DNA of 40,000 bases from Cristatella mucedo (GCA_009760855.2 WPIO01000015.1:3522501-3562500); one strand, 5' to 3'; numbered from the stretch's first letter, positions 1-10,760 are shown. A program made the numbers and translations. Notes: a model not told the origin generated them from the letters alone.

Positions 1-355
1 CGGCCCGCTGAGTGCATGCCTTCACGTTGGCGTCGTGCCTCGGTCATGGAAGATTGGCTAGATGACGTCCTGCTCCGCAGGCTAATGCCACGCTAACGGT
101 CTACTATCGGGCCGATTACTTTGCTTCCGACTCGATATACGCTGATGTCCGTTACCCTTGCCTCTCGAGGCTGATTGGTCACCTTCGAGTCTGGTGGCCG
201 GCCCTTGATCCCGGCAGAAGTGCCTTCTTCCGGAGTCAATGGCCGCCTAGAGCAGTCGGGATTGACGGCGGCAGCTTTCAGGTGTGCGAGAGAGAGACAG
301 CCAAGCGGACAATCGCTACCCGTTCGCGGCCTTTCTTGACCTTCCAAGTACGTTT

Positions 356-407
356 GGCAGCATTCCACATCACGTGCCACATCACGTGGCAGCATTCCAC
401 ATCACGT
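356..407. repeat. Short tandem duplication with CACGTG cores
   Basis: GGCAGCATTCCACATCACGT occurs at 356-375 and again at 388-407, with a shorter CCACATCACGT between them. This gives three CACGT-containing units in 52 bases, including CACGTG palindromes. Confidence 0.7.
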
Positions 408-412
408 CTATC

Positions 413-570
<158 letters not shown>

Positions 571-1165
571 CGCTGGGACTGCGAAAGGTGGGCACTGAGG
601 ATGACTTCTGTGGGTTTTTATTGAGAGGGTGTACGCTGATTCGCATTTAGCTCTCCACGGCCGAGATCGAGACTCGGTGCCATTCCCGTCGTCGGCGGGG
701 GTATTCCCCTGTCACTCATCGCCTGCGACGTGGCCACGGAGCCCATCTCCCGATCTGTCATGGCTGACAATACCTCCGGTTTCGGCGACTCACCCCTCGA
801 AGTCTTCGCATTGGCGAACGACGCAACTTCGCGTTGCGAATTAGCGGACGACCTGGGTTATCCTTTCAGCGTCACGCGGCGGGCTACCACAGCAGCAGTA
901 AGTCTCATCGGCAGAGGAGGCAGCGGCGGCGGCGGCGGCCGCCGCTTCCATCACGGCTCTTTACTTTTTGACCACAGGCTGCCTGGGCTCAGCCTGGGCC
1001 AGCTGGGCAAACGCCATGTGGTGTCCACTTCACTTTGCCTGCAAGGCAGTCCTTCGACGTGCCGCTGACGGCGGCCATCGCGGACTCTGCGATCTACTGC
1101 CGCGCCGCGGCGGCGAAGGGCGGGGAGGCGGCAGCCCTGCGCCCAAGGGTTGATGTCGAGAAGGC

Positions 1166-1330
1166 GTGCCGAATACTTACGAGAGACGTCATAGCTGCGA
1201 AAGCCTCTGTCTCCCTGCTCCCTGGCAGAAGAAGCTGGACGCCGTGCGGACGTTCCTCGTGCCAAAGTTGGACTTCCTATGCCGGGCCAGGATGGTACCC
1301 GCCACGCTGCCACCTTGCACTCAAGGAGAA
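1166..1330 (+). pseudogene. Possible relic of an R2/NeSL-like reverse transcriptase (post-RT region)
   Basis: At about 1214-1309 the translation reads PAPWQKKLDAVRTFLVPKL followed by DFLCRARMVP. This resembles the conserved segment after the RT palm in R2/NeSL-like retrotransposons (L.PWQKLDA..TF.LP.L.F..R). In another frame just upstream (1170-1213), RILTRDVIAAKASVSLL fits the residues expected before that motif, implying a frameshift. Further upstream (about 1005-1050), WCPLHFACK could be the decayed KC..LHF motif. No catalytic FADD/YADD box or endonuclease is visible. The assignment rests on motif memory alone; chance similarity in a GC-rich frame is the alternative. Confidence 0.35.
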
Positions 1331-1399
1331 GGCTGCGATGTATTTTCTGCAGGGACACGTGCTGCTTCCCTCATTATCCGACTGCTCACTTCCCGTTCG

Positions 1400-2738
1400 C
1401 TCAGCGACTGACGATGGACTGGACGTGAAGGCGAAGCTCGGAGACAGCGAAGCTCGAGGATCGTGCTCGACTCGCACGCTGCGCCGCCGCCGCCGCGGCG
1501 AAGCTCTATCCGACCCTAGTGGTGTTTCCTCGGCTCGCTGTGGCGCTCGCTTTCGCCTCGACCGAGCTGCACGCTACACGGGGGCGCCGCTCGCCGCGGC
1601 GCCTCTGACAGATGAGCAGCGCTCGCTCTTCCTCGGCCGCTGAGCGGTGACACTTTCCGCGGGGACGGTGCGTGAGCTCCTTAAGGTCGTACGCCCAGAA
1701 GAAGCGCTCGAGGAAGCTGGGCTGCAGCGTCACCGTTGTTAGCAAATGAAGTCACTGTCACCCACCGCGACGGAGAAAAAATGGACTCGCCCTCTCTCCA
1801 ACCGAAACGGTCACGCGCTCGCGACACCTGTCGAAGAAGGCAGCCGGACAGGCCGGGGACTACCCGGACTATCAGGCGAAGGTGTCGCCGTGCCTTCGAC
1901 GCGACCGTCGTGGGGCCCGCAGCTACTCATTTGGCACTGGATTCGGTTCGCTTTAAAAGCCTGGCGCTTTGTCCGTCGTGAGCAATTGCACTTGCTGCCC
2001 GCGCATGCGCACCCGGCTGGGCCGCCGCATCAATTCGGTCCAGTCAGCTGCGCGAGGCCTCTGGCCAGAGCGAGAGGAGACTCTACTTCACTCGTACTGC
2101 TGCGACGCCGCGCTCCGGTAATGCCAATGATCAAGGCCAGCGCGTGACCTTGCTCTGAACAGTTTGGTTGCGACCCTTCTGTAGTCTCTTGCGACAGCTG
2201 GCGACAACTGACAGCCGCATTGAAGACAGCGAGAGCCAGCTACGGCCGGATCGAGTTGTTGACAACGAGATCGTAGCCATCATCGAAGGCGTCACCGATT
2301 CCGTTTGACAACTGTTCGATCATTCTCTCGAGAAGACGACAGAGTCATATACCAACGCAGGCTTCGAAAACGACTGCCTGACGCAATAGCAGAGAACAAT
2401 AGGAATGGCCTTTCGCTCTGGGCCAACTTGGGCAATGGCGCCCATCGAACGAAAGCTGCCTCGGTGCTCCTAGCATGCATGCCACGGAGCCATCAAAAAA
2501 GCACCTACGGAAGACCTGCGTCAGCGATTCGATCGTGGGCTGAACGGCGGTGCGGGGAAATTCTCCTCGGGTGAGGGAATGACCCTGACGTCGATCGGGA
2601 AGCAATAACCAGCGAGCCTGATGAGGACGACGACGACGACGACGAATGCCTGAGTCCTTAAACAACACTATATATATACAACGACGTCGAAAGTTGAACA
2701 TGCGAGCGTGAGCCGCTGATATGCATTAGAGTTTTCAA
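1400..2738. other. GC-rich stretch without a recognised gene
   Basis: Open frames here are Arg/Ser/Ala-rich and look like products of base composition. A (GAC)7 run lies at 2625-2645. Around 2195-2290 one plus frame is acidic and heptad-like (TDSRIEDSESQL) and could be a scrap of a coiled coil, but it breaks quickly. Confidence 0.5.
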
Positions 2739-2744
2739 TTTATT
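2739..2744 (-). promoter_or_regulatory. Candidate poly(A) signal for the F-box/LRR gene
   Basis: TTTATT on the plus strand reads AATAAA on the gene strand, in an AT-rich patch about 455 bases after the stop codon. It is the first canonical signal I see downstream. The motif is short and could be chance. Confidence 0.3.
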
Positions 2745-3197
2745 CAATTCCAATTATTCAATCCCAATTCAAATTGAGGGCGTCTGATAGAGATTTTAAC
2801 AGAGGCGGTGGTAACAGCACCGACGTCAGGAAGCTCATTCTCGCGATTCTCTGTCGCGCTCGTATTGCTACGTGAATCTTGGAGCGCGTTCGGCGTGCGA
2901 CGCGAAGCGTGGGCGATACAATCGCGAGGGCTACAGCTGCCACGAGTTTTAGGGGGAAATTGCAAGTGAGTCCGTCTGTGCCCTCTCCATCGGCGACGAG
3001 GAGAAACGACTCGCTTTAGGCGACCGAAGCGCGCGCGATACGACGCGGAAACGCCGAATCTGAGCAAATCAAGCTGCACGGTGCCGACAAGCGCGAGAGC
3101 GTCGCGCGCCCGAGACGCTCAAGAAGGCACCAATTCTCTCGCTCGCTCGCACCCGTCCGCGACGGCGACAGACGACGGCGGCGTGGCGAGCGCTCAC

Positions 3198-4765
3198 TCA
3201 GTCGGCGGCGGCACCGGTGTGCCGCTTGTGAACGACGCGCAGGGTCGGCAGCGCCGCCTGCAGCGCGTCGACGAGGCCGGCGGCGACGTTGCAGAGCGAC
3301 ACGTCGAGCTCGCGCAAGCTGAGCGGCGCAGCGGCCTGGATCGCGGCGAGCGCGCCGGCGGTCACCTTGCCGCAGCCGGACACGTTGAGCCGCACTAGCC
3401 GGCGGCACTGGCGCACGACGGCCGCGACGCCCTCGTCCGTGACGCCGCTGCACTGGGCGACGCTGAGTCGCTCGAGGCTCGGGTTGTGCGCCGCGACGGC
3501 GAACAGCGTGACGTCGGACACGCTGTGGCACAGGTCGAGGTCGAGGTCGCGAAGCTCGACGTAGCGCAGGCATACGGCGAGGCTGGCGTCGCTGAGGCGC
3601 GTGCACGCGGCGAGGCGCAGCGTCACGAGGCGCGTCAGGTCGGCGAAGCTCGCCGGCGGGCCCGAGCCGTCGGCGACCTTGGCGGCGGCCTTGGCGCGCT
3701 CCAGCTGGTCGACGGGAGGCGGCAGGAGGGCCGGCGCTATGTAGCGCACCGGCGGGAAGCTGGCGAACGGCACGCGGCCGCTGGCGTCGCGCTGGCACTT
3801 GCAGGCGCCCAGCTCCGTGTGCTCGTGGTCGGGCGGCGCCGCGACGCCCATCACGCCGTAGTCGCTGATCTCCTTGCACCAGGCGAGCGACAGGAACGCG
3901 AGGCCGCGCAGGCTGCGCGCGATGGCCGCCGCCGCGACGTCCGTCAGCTGGATGCACGAGGTCAGGTCGAGGTGCGTCAGTCGCGTGCCGAGCTGCGCGC
4001 ACGCCGACAAGACGACGCCGTCGCCTATCAGGCCGCAATAGCTGAGGTCGAGCCTCGACAGGCGTGACGCGGCGGCGAGCAGCGGCTTGGCGTCGCCGCC
4101 GACGCCGAGCGCGGCGGCGGCGGGGACGAAGAAGGCGGAGTCGTCGAGCCGATGGCAGCCGCTGACGCTCAGCGACTCGAGCTCGCGCAGGGCGCCGATG
4201 AGCGAGCGCACGCCGGCGCTCGTCACGGCCGCAGAGCACTTGGTCAGCGCCAGCCGCCGCAGGCGCGGCAGCGCGGCCGCGAGCGGCGCAGCGAAGCCGT
4301 CGGCGAGGCCGGCCGCGAGCGACAGGTCGAGCGAGTGGAGGTCGCGCTGGCGCGCGAACAGCGCCGCCAGGCCGGCATTGGACAGGTCGCGGCATGCGGC
4401 GAGCGACAGCTCGCCGAGCCGCAGGCCGGCGAGCGACGCGAGCTCGGCGAGCGACGCGTCGTCGAGCGACGTCGTGCTCAGGTCGAGGCGGCGCAGCGTG
4501 GCCACCTTGAGCCCGAGCGCGTCCAGCACGCAGGCGAACGTCAGCACGCCGCCGCTCGGCCGGTGGTCGGCGCTCTGCGGGTCGTAGTAGAGGTGCGAAC
4601 ACTTGAAGACGATCGAGTTGGCCGCGAGGCGGAGGCACTCGAGGCGCGGGCACATGTGCATGAAGGCCGTCAGCGTCTGGTCGGACAGGTGACGCATGTG
4701 CGACAGGTCGAGCTCCTTGAGGCTGTGCAGGCTGATGGCGGCCAGGCACTTGACCAAGGTCGTGG
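3198..4765 (-). CDS. Leucine-rich-repeat exon of the same F-box/LRR gene (3' terminal coding exon)
   Basis: This exon holds two bases of a split codon, 521 codons and a stop. It encodes about 15 cysteine-containing LRRs of roughly 26 residues, for example LKELDLSHMRHLSDQTL, LTHLDLTSCIQLTDVA, LERLSVAQCSGVTDEGVAAV and LRELDVSLCNVAAGLVDAL. This is the LRR subtype typical of FBXL substrate receptors. A non-LRR insertion of about 65 residues (exon residues ~310-375, with CKCQ and PALLPPP) separates repeats 10 and 11. The acceptor is TGCCAAATGTAG|CC after a pyrimidine-rich stretch. Joined to the F-box exon it makes a GCC (Ala) codon and keeps the frame. The open frame continues upstream to 4826, but that part has no LRR character and I treat it as intron. 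Third codon positions are almost all G or C, which produces long spurious reading frames on both strands. The protein ends shortly after the last LRR, as is common in FBXLs. Confidence 0.88.
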
Positions 4766-5326
4766 CTACATTTGGCACGGCGGGGAAAAACGCGAGGTGA
4801 GACACGCGCTTGGGCAGGGCAGCCAACGGAGGCTCGCGGCGAGCGGCACGTGCGCGGCTGAGGCGGCCGCCGCTCGGATGACGGCAGCGGAGACGGGAGA
4901 GAGCGAGAGAGGCGAGCAGCGCTTGCTGAGAATCGTCGCGGCGGCAATCCCGAAGAGCTGTGCGGCGGCAATGGGCGAGATCGCTGGACCGATCTAGAGC
5001 GCTCGCTCAGCCGGCCGCGAAGCGAGGCTGCCGCCCCAGCCGGCTGAGCGACGATGCGAAGATACAGGTGGACAGGACGGCAGGTGCAGGCTGGCAGCAG
5101 CTGGCGCGCATCTGCCGTCATGGATGCGTGCAGTCGCTACAGTCGGCTCCTCGGACGGATGCTAAACCGGAAGCGAAAAGAAAGGGACGAGTGAAAGAAG
5201 CCTCGCGCGCCCTCTGACCTCTGACCTGACGCGTACCTGCATATATACCAGTACGCGTGAATGCACGTGTGCGTGAATATATGAGCGAATATATGCATAT
5301 ATATAAATATATGCACGTTTGCTTTA

Positions 5327-5622
5327 CAGTGGCTGAGCCAGGGAGGGGGCAGGAGAACACTTGCCCCCTACAGAGGGGCGGCGAGCTGGGTCGCCTCTAC
5401 TCTTACGCCTAGAGACCGCCACCAGCGAAGAAATTAAGTCTCAATTATCACTCGATGAGCAACCGCCGAGTTCGTGTCAAGTAAACAAACACTTTGATTT
5501 TGCGCTACATTTGTTTTATTAATTGTGGATCTAGCCCCGCCTTCTTGAAAATCTTGTGATTCTTGCCACTTACTTAAAAATGATGCAGGTGGCCCTAGAT
5601 GAAATTCTTGGCACCGCCATTG
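5327..5622. mobile_element. hAT-like non-autonomous DNA element (MITE), 296 bp
   Basis: The left end is CAGTGGCTGAGCCAGGGA. The right end, read inward on the other strand, is CAATGGCGGTGCCAAGAA. Thirteen of 18 positions agree, and CAGTGGCGG.(G/T)CCA is a common terminus of hAT/Tip100-like elements (family knowledge). There is no transposase frame. I cannot find an 8-bp target duplication; the right flank passes straight into a TA microsatellite. The element lies inside the F-box/LRR intron. Confidence 0.45.
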
Positions 5623-5623
5623 C

Positions 5624-5626
<3 letters not shown>

Positions 5627-5663
<37 letters not shown>
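5627..5663. repeat. (TA)n microsatellite
   Basis: About 18 TA units follow directly after the right end of the hAT-like element, inside the intron. Confidence 0.95.
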
Positions 5664-5666
<3 letters not shown>

Positions 5667-6073
5667 AATATTGTATATAACGGATGGATGTGTGAATATA
5701 TAAATATACACATTTAATAGAGTACGCACACTGTACACGTAGCTATGCGCCCTTTTTATTATTACTACTAATTTATTATATTACTTATTATTTTAATTTA
5801 TTATATTACCATTATATTAGGATTATATTACTAACGGTGATTCAACGATATTTTAACTTAACCATTCAACATCCATTTTTTTTAGCCTAAACGCCAACGG
5901 TCCGCCTCTACCAGCTGTCTTCCGGTGTCGTCTAATTCTAATGGCAACGCCGTAGGATACCGAACCGACCAACTTCACAAGCCGCGGCGGAACCTGAGGC
6001 AGGACAGTTCAGGGCGGCACCTGAGAGCGGACTCGGTGCTGACTGCAGCAGCGACGCAGGCATAGGCCACTGC

Positions 6074-6121
6074 GCCGACACGGTGGCATGCCGGGTAGGG
6101 CCCGGCATGCCACCGTGCGGC
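6074..6121. repeat. Near-perfect hairpin in the F-box/LRR intron
   Basis: The arms CACGGTGGCATGCCGGG (6079-6095) and CCCGGCATGCCACCGTG (6101-6117) are exact reverse complements with a 5-base TAGGG loop. After a one-base bulge, GCCG/CGGC adds four more pairs. At about 21 pairs it is too short for a typical animal pre-miRNA. Confidence 0.85.
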
Positions 6122-6583
6122 TCGGGCTGCTCGACGGTGTCGACGCGAATCGAGCCAGAATATTGATTGCAGTCGGCGACGCAGTGCGACGATCCGACGG
6201 AGGGGGATAGTTCCTCGGCGAATAGAAGCGCTGGCCGAATCGGGGCGCGGCTCAGCGCTGCCCAGCACAGCGCGTCCCCAGCTCGAAGAGAATGTCACAA
6301 GAGGACAGAAGGGCCCGCCGCCGCAAGCGACGTGCGCCTCCCGACGTCCGCCGCACGTTTCGCTTAGCGAAGATGGCCCTTGGTGAGCTCGGCTTAGATT
6401 CTACTCCAAGCGCAGGTTGAGCTGACGTCATCTGACGCGTGCGGTGGCGGGAGGGCGGGGCCAGATCGAAGCCGCAGCTAGCGATTTAGTTAGTATGGAC
6501 CGCCCTTCTTCGCTTCGAGCGACGCATCCGACGCGAAACTGAACGAACCGATCGCTGCTGCACAGCTGCGAGCGAGTGCATAC

Positions 6584-6980
6584 CTGACATCACCAGGCCG
6601 TCGCAGTAGGCGACGCTGAGGCTGACGAGATTGGTGCAGCGCATAACGAAGTCGGCGAATGACGACTGGGTGAGGTCGGCGCCGCGAATGCTCAGCCCCA
6701 CGAGCTTGGAGCAGACGTGCGAGGAGAGCCGGTGCAGCAGCTGCGGACTGCACGAGGCCAGGCCGTCGTCGAGCGTGCTCACCGCCAGATGCACATCCTT
6801 GCGGTGCGACAGCGAGCCTGAGTCGTCGTAGTCATGCTCAGTCGCCGCCGTCGGTATCACGCGAAAGACGACGTCCTGCTGCAGGTACGGGTCCAGAGTT
6901 GCGTCGTACCACCTCTGGCACACCAGGGCCGCCTGCTTCCGGTCAGACACCGACAGGAACTTGAGGATGTTGGACAGCAC
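6584..6980 (-). CDS. F-box exon of an F-box/LRR (FBXL-type) protein gene
   Basis: This internal exon of a minus-strand gene encodes 132 residues plus one base of a split codon. It opens directly on the F-box: VLSNILKFLSVSDRKQAALV followed by CQRWYDATLDP, matching the family pattern of L..I..(F/Y)L...D...A..VC..W. F-boxes bind Skp1 and recruit SCF ubiquitin ligases (family knowledge). Residues about 75-132 begin the leucine-rich repeats (LVGLSIRGADL, LVSLSVAYCDGL). The acceptor is TTCGCGCAG just before 6980 and the donor is TCAG|GTATGC at 6584/6583. Reading past the donor gives a low-complexity Arg/Ser tail to a stop, so splicing here is the better model. The exon ends in phase 1, matching the acceptor of the exon at 4765. 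No ATG precedes the F-box in this exon, so the N-terminus, including the usual LP.E of the F-box, must come from an upstream exon. The specific orthologue is not recognised. Confidence 0.82.
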
Positions 6981-7251
6981 CTGCGCGAATCGACCGATCG
7001 ATCGAGAGGAGGACGGAGAGCCGACATTAAACGACGGAGCGCCGCCATTAAAGAGGCCGCCATTTGACGACGGATCGCCGCAGCTTGAACGGCGACGCTG
7101 GTGGCTCCCTTTGACTGCCGCCGAGGCGCAGACTAGAAGAGCATAATTTACTCCGTCGGCTCAAACGCTTCGACACGCAAATCGGCTGCAGGAAAACTGA
7201 GGCTGCCCGTCTAATACACGCTCCGCTAATAAGCGGTTTCTGCCAGTCTTC

Positions 7252-8627
7252 ATAATAATAATAATAATAATAATGCACTTGATAATGCGCCCTCAGAGAA
7301 CTTAATCTCTTCCTCTAGGCGCTTTACATTTGCTGCAAAGGGAAATGCATTGAACGGTAAGTAAAATCATGCTTGAAAAACAAACAAAACGAATAACATG
7401 GTTAGGAGTGACATGCACAGGGTCAGCATGCAAATGTGGTTAGTGGCAGCATGCACAGTGTCAGCACGCATAAGCACATCAAGAACGAATCACAGGGACC
7501 CACTAAATGCTGTCCTAAATAGGTGTGTTTTCAAGTTCCTTTTAAATGTGGTCAGGTCAGGGATGTTCTGACGCAGGTCGGGAGGGAGTTCCAGGCTTTG
7601 GGAGCATACGAACTAAATGCACGGTCTCCAAAGGATTTGAAGTTTGCACGGGGTATTTGTAGACTGTTGGATTCCGAAAAGCGGGTGGTACGATGCTTGG
7701 CCTGATGGGGGAGTATGTCTGAGAGATAGGCTGGAGCCAAGAATGAAGTGACCTAAAAGTGAGCGACAAAACCTTGAAGTCGATCCGTTGCTTTACTGGT
7801 AGCCAGTGCCGGTCGGCGAGAAGTGGAGTAATGTGGCAACTACGACCCTCACGACAGACAAGCCTAGCTGCGGAGTTTTGCATCAGCTGCAATCGCCTGA
7901 TCGCACATTCTAGTAGGCCAGTAAGCAGTGAGTTGCAGAAGTCGAGACGGGATGTCTCGAATGCATGGACCAACTTGGATGTGGTATCCTTATCTAAACA
8001 AGCCCGAATTTTAGCAATATTATGAAGCTGAAAATAGGCAGATTTGACTGTGGAGCTGATATGGTCGTCTAACGAGAGGTCGCTTTGGAATATGACACCT
8101 AGATTTCGAGCTGATTCAACAGGAGATGTGCTGGCAGAGCCAATTTTGAGCGTCACCCTTTCCAATTTGTGAATCACACTGGGTTTGCCCATAACTAGTA
8201 AGTTAGTTTTATCGTCATTTAGTTTAAGAAAATTTGCTGCCATCCATGTGCGGATGTCATCAATACATGCAGCAAGTGAGTTGAGAGAATTTTAGGTGCT
8301 CGAAGGCTGGGAGGGATCAAAGCAAAGGTACAACTGAGTGTCATCCGCATAGAAGTGAAAGCCTAGATTGTGCTTGGCAATCACATCAGCAAGAGCGAGA
8401 GTATAAACCGTGAAAAGAACCGGACCTGGCACGGAGCCCTGAGGTACGCCATATTTCAGAGGTAACTCAGATGATCTTTGTCCATTCACGTCAATACTCT
8501 GGAGTCTCCCACTGAGATAGGACCTGAACCACTGCCGAGCAGTGCCAGTGATGCCCAGGCGAGATGAGAGGCGCTCTAGAAGAACTTTGTGATCGATCGT
8601 ATCAAAAGCTGCCGAAAGATCTTTCAA
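7252..8627 (-). mobile_element. LINE-A copy 1: CR1/L2-like non-LTR retrotransposon, 5'-truncated, young
   Basis: This minus-strand copy runs from RT motif LSAAFDTIDHKVLLERL through GVPQGSVPGPVLFTVY and the catalytic box FHFYADDTQLYLCFD to the C-terminal SSYAPKAWNSLP and a 238-bp 3' UTR. It ends in an (ATT)n tail at 7252-7274. The frame is broken by TAA at 8292-8294, by a frameshift near 7745-7760 that copy 2 shares, and by a one-base deletion near 7560. The 5' end is truncated just before the LSAAFD motif, so endonuclease and ORF1 are absent. The copy is nearly identical over the shared part to those at 16.6-17.2 kb and 23.1-23.6 kb, so it is recent. It cannot encode a working enzyme. Confidence 0.92.
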
Positions 8628-8689
8628 CTATCGAGCCTCTCTGCGATTCCTGCTGCTTACTTCCTGCTTCCCCTAAGGTGATGCAACCC

Positions 8690-8835
8690 AGGGGCACTCG
8701 CACTTTACGACTCGGGTCGTGGTTTCGAGTCCTGGCGCAGGCATATCTTTATTGTCAACTGCAAACGTGGGTGATATCAGCTAAGGCTCGTCTGCCACTA
8801 GACAAATGAGGCTGTTAAATAAGCTTTCCATTAAT
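8690..8835 (+). mobile_element. SINE-2 copy (tRNA-like, plus strand)
   Basis: A degenerate B box (GTGGTTTCGAGTCCTGG, near 8730-8747) is followed by the family body and end, including GCTAAGGCTCGTCTGCC, ACTAGACAAATGAGGC and TGTTAAATAAGCT. The same 3' half recurs at 11565-11680 and 26805-26975, and in reverse at 8930-9075. Confidence 0.6.
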
Positions 8836-8929
8836 CTAATTGTCGACAACCATTTTGACGGTTAGTATTGAGGTACCACGAATAAGCACGATCTGCGTGC
8901 CGCACTAAAAGTATGTAAAGTAACGGCCA

Positions 8930-9075
8930 GGCGATCCAACTGCCTTATTTAATCAGCGGCAGAAGAGCCTTTGCGGCTATCAGCAGGCAATCACGGGTTG
9001 TTGCTGGACTCTCGAACCCGCGACTAGGGTCTGCCTTGGACTGCCATGCTATATCCCCGGTGGACACTCTCTTAA
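8930..9075 (-). mobile_element. SINE-2 copy (minus strand)
   Basis: Read on the minus strand, a B box (GGGTTCGAGAGTCC) is followed by GATAGCCGCAAAGGCTCTTC and TGCCGCTGATTAAATAAGGC, matching the SINE-2 end at 26930-26965. It lies tail to tail with the plus-strand copy just to its left. Confidence 0.55.
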
Positions 9076-9149
9076 AGTGCGTCCGCCGCGGAATGCACGT
9101 TCAATAACCAACTAAGCCCAAATAAGACGAGACAAGACTCTTCATGATA

Positions 9150-9750
9150 CCCTTGACTTTTACGCTGTGACTGGGACCCAGCTGACATTCGTACAGCTTC
9201 TCTGCTATACACCAGGCGACCCCGACAGGCTTCTAGATCTTCCACATCCTGAGGTGTAACAAAACTGGTGGTGGAGTAGCAATTATTGCAAGTTCCTCAC
9301 TAAAGCTGCTTGCAGTCCACTCGAGGCAGTCTTTCAAATCTCCTCAACTGAGTGCCTCCAGCAGCAATCTACCAATGGCAGAAGTAATCAGTTAACCCCG
9401 GATAAAAAGACTTGCTTTAATTCGCATTTTTCAGATCTCATTTCGATTATGCATTCCACTTCCACAAATCGCCCCTTTCTCATACCGGGTGATTTAGCCC
9501 TCATTTAGATGATTCAACTGATCAGAACCTTAGCCGGAGATCCTTACGGCGATGTAGCTGATTGTCTTTTTAGCTTATTTTTAGTAAGATTAAGAGATCC
9601 GAGTCTTTATCATCAAGGTAACAACACCACTGGACTCTTCAACCTCCGTTCCTCGCTTTACGTCATTGTGAAATTTCAGGTCCATCCATTGTGACCTCAT
9701 CTAGAAGTTCATTTCCCAGTCTGCGAAGACTAGTAGCCCTCTAGACCGCA
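9150..9750 (+). pseudogene. Decayed LINE-A-like 5' part: APE endonuclease domain relic
   Basis: Fragments of the apurinic-type endonuclease appear in mixed frames. GGGVAIIASSSL at about 9265-9305 matches the R.GGGVA.......L region. IPGDLALI at about 9484-9507 matches the GDFN.H motif, with the key residues lost. Many stops interrupt it. Together with the RT remnants further right it is the only place where the 5' half of this LINE class is visible. SINE-1 interrupts it at 9753-9903. Confidence 0.6.
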
Positions 9751-9752
9751 TA

Positions 9753-9903
9753 GAATATATAAATATAATTCATTTCATATAGCTCTCCAAAAGAACTTAA
9801 TCTCTATTCAGGCGCTTAACGTATGCCTCGGGGCTCGAGCCCACGACCTCAGCCAGCCTTGGTCGGGGCGAGCACCTTAACCGCTGGACCAAACCAGCTT
9901 GGC
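9753..9903 (-). mobile_element. SINE-1 copy (tRNA-derived, minus strand)
   Basis: Read on the minus strand: A box TGGTCCAGCGGTTAAGGTGC, B box GGGCTCGAGCCCC, then GCGCCTGAATAGAGATTAAG TTCTTTTGGAG, and an AT-rich tail. It is inserted in the decayed LINE between its endonuclease and RT parts. It is nearly identical to the copy at 28351-28507, so both are young. Confidence 0.88.
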
Positions 9904-9949
9904 AGAACTACTATTATCCTTCCAAGAGGCACAAATTTGCTGCTATCCT

Positions 9950-10760
9950 GTATAACTAGCATTACAAATATGACCGCAGTCTGACTCTTTTTCGTGCATT
10001 CTTCAAAGACAAAAGCTTTCGAGCCACTCGTTAAGAAGTCGGCAGTAGACCAAGAGCGTAAGTTAAGTAACTTCTACCCAGTTTTCCACCTTGCCGTTCC
10101 TACAAAAAAAAACTGGAAGGAGTAGTCGCGGACCACCTAAACTGTTATTTAAAAAATCCCGCAAAGCAAAACGCTCTAGACAGTTTAAGAGTAAATAATT
10201 CCCTGCAGTGTGTACTTCAGCTAGTAGAATACGACCTTCTGAGGAATGCCGCCTTAGGTGGACCTTTGCTAGTATGCTGGATCTCTCAGCAGCTTTTGAT
10301 ATCATTGATCATTAAGTCTTCCTTTAGCATCTATCAACTTCCTTGGGCATCTCTGACACTGCACTCCAATGGTTTAGGTCCTATCAAAGTGTGAAAATTT
10401 TAGCAGCATAGATCACAATGGCGGCAGCCAACCGATGGGGCCTCCATGGGGCCGGAAGCCTGATGGATCTGCTCTTGGTGTACCCATCCTGTTACGGATG
10501 TCACCGCCAACGGCACATACAGGCTTTCATATTCATGCAGATGATACACAGCCGTATCTGTGCTTTGATCCCTTCCTGCCCAGAAGCACCTCGAACTCTC
10601 TTTACTCTCTTGTAGTATGTATCGCCGAAATTCGCACTTGGATGGCAGCACAATTTTTCGAACTGAATGACGATAAAACGGACTTAATGTTTACGGGAAA
10701 AGACCACGTGGAGCCATTCAGAAATTGAAAAGCTTTACCCTTCAAATAGACTCTGCCAGC
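9950..10760 (+). pseudogene. LINE-A RT domain relic (plus strand)
   Basis: In mixed frames this region reads VVADHL, then LDLSAAFDIIDH (10270-10310), GISDTALQWF, GFHIHADDTQPYLCFD (10523-10570, the catalytic Y of YADD changed to H) and RTWMAAQFFELNDDKTDL (10635-10690). Each piece aligns with the RT of copy 1. Frameshifts and stops make it non-functional. Confidence 0.85.

Larger units (their letters stand above)
4766..6583 (-). other. Intron of the F-box/LRR gene
   Basis: This 1818-bp intron runs from GTATGC (6583) to a TAG acceptor (4766), phase 1 on both sides. It holds a hAT-like MITE (5327-5622), a TA microsatellite (5627-5663), an AT-rich stretch (5664-5900) and a strong hairpin (6074-6121). 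The part next to the acceptor (4766-5200) is as GC-rich as the coding exon, which extends spurious frames across the splice site. Confidence 0.7.

Noticed and set aside
4787-4826. ATG at 4826 as the start of a stand-alone LRR protein
   Set aside because: Residues before the proposed splice site lack LRR pattern and come from a pyrimidine-rich acceptor region. The phase match to the F-box exon explains the data better.
3486-4997. Long plus-strand frames opposite the LRR exon (193, 166 and 281 codons)
   Set aside because: These are antisense shadows of the GC-rich coding exon, without recognisable motifs.
3016-5121. A 701-codon minus-strand frame over the LRR gene
   Set aside because: It is Arg/Ala/Pro-rich with no domain. 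It is an alternative frame of a GC3-saturated exon whose true frame carries regular LRRs.
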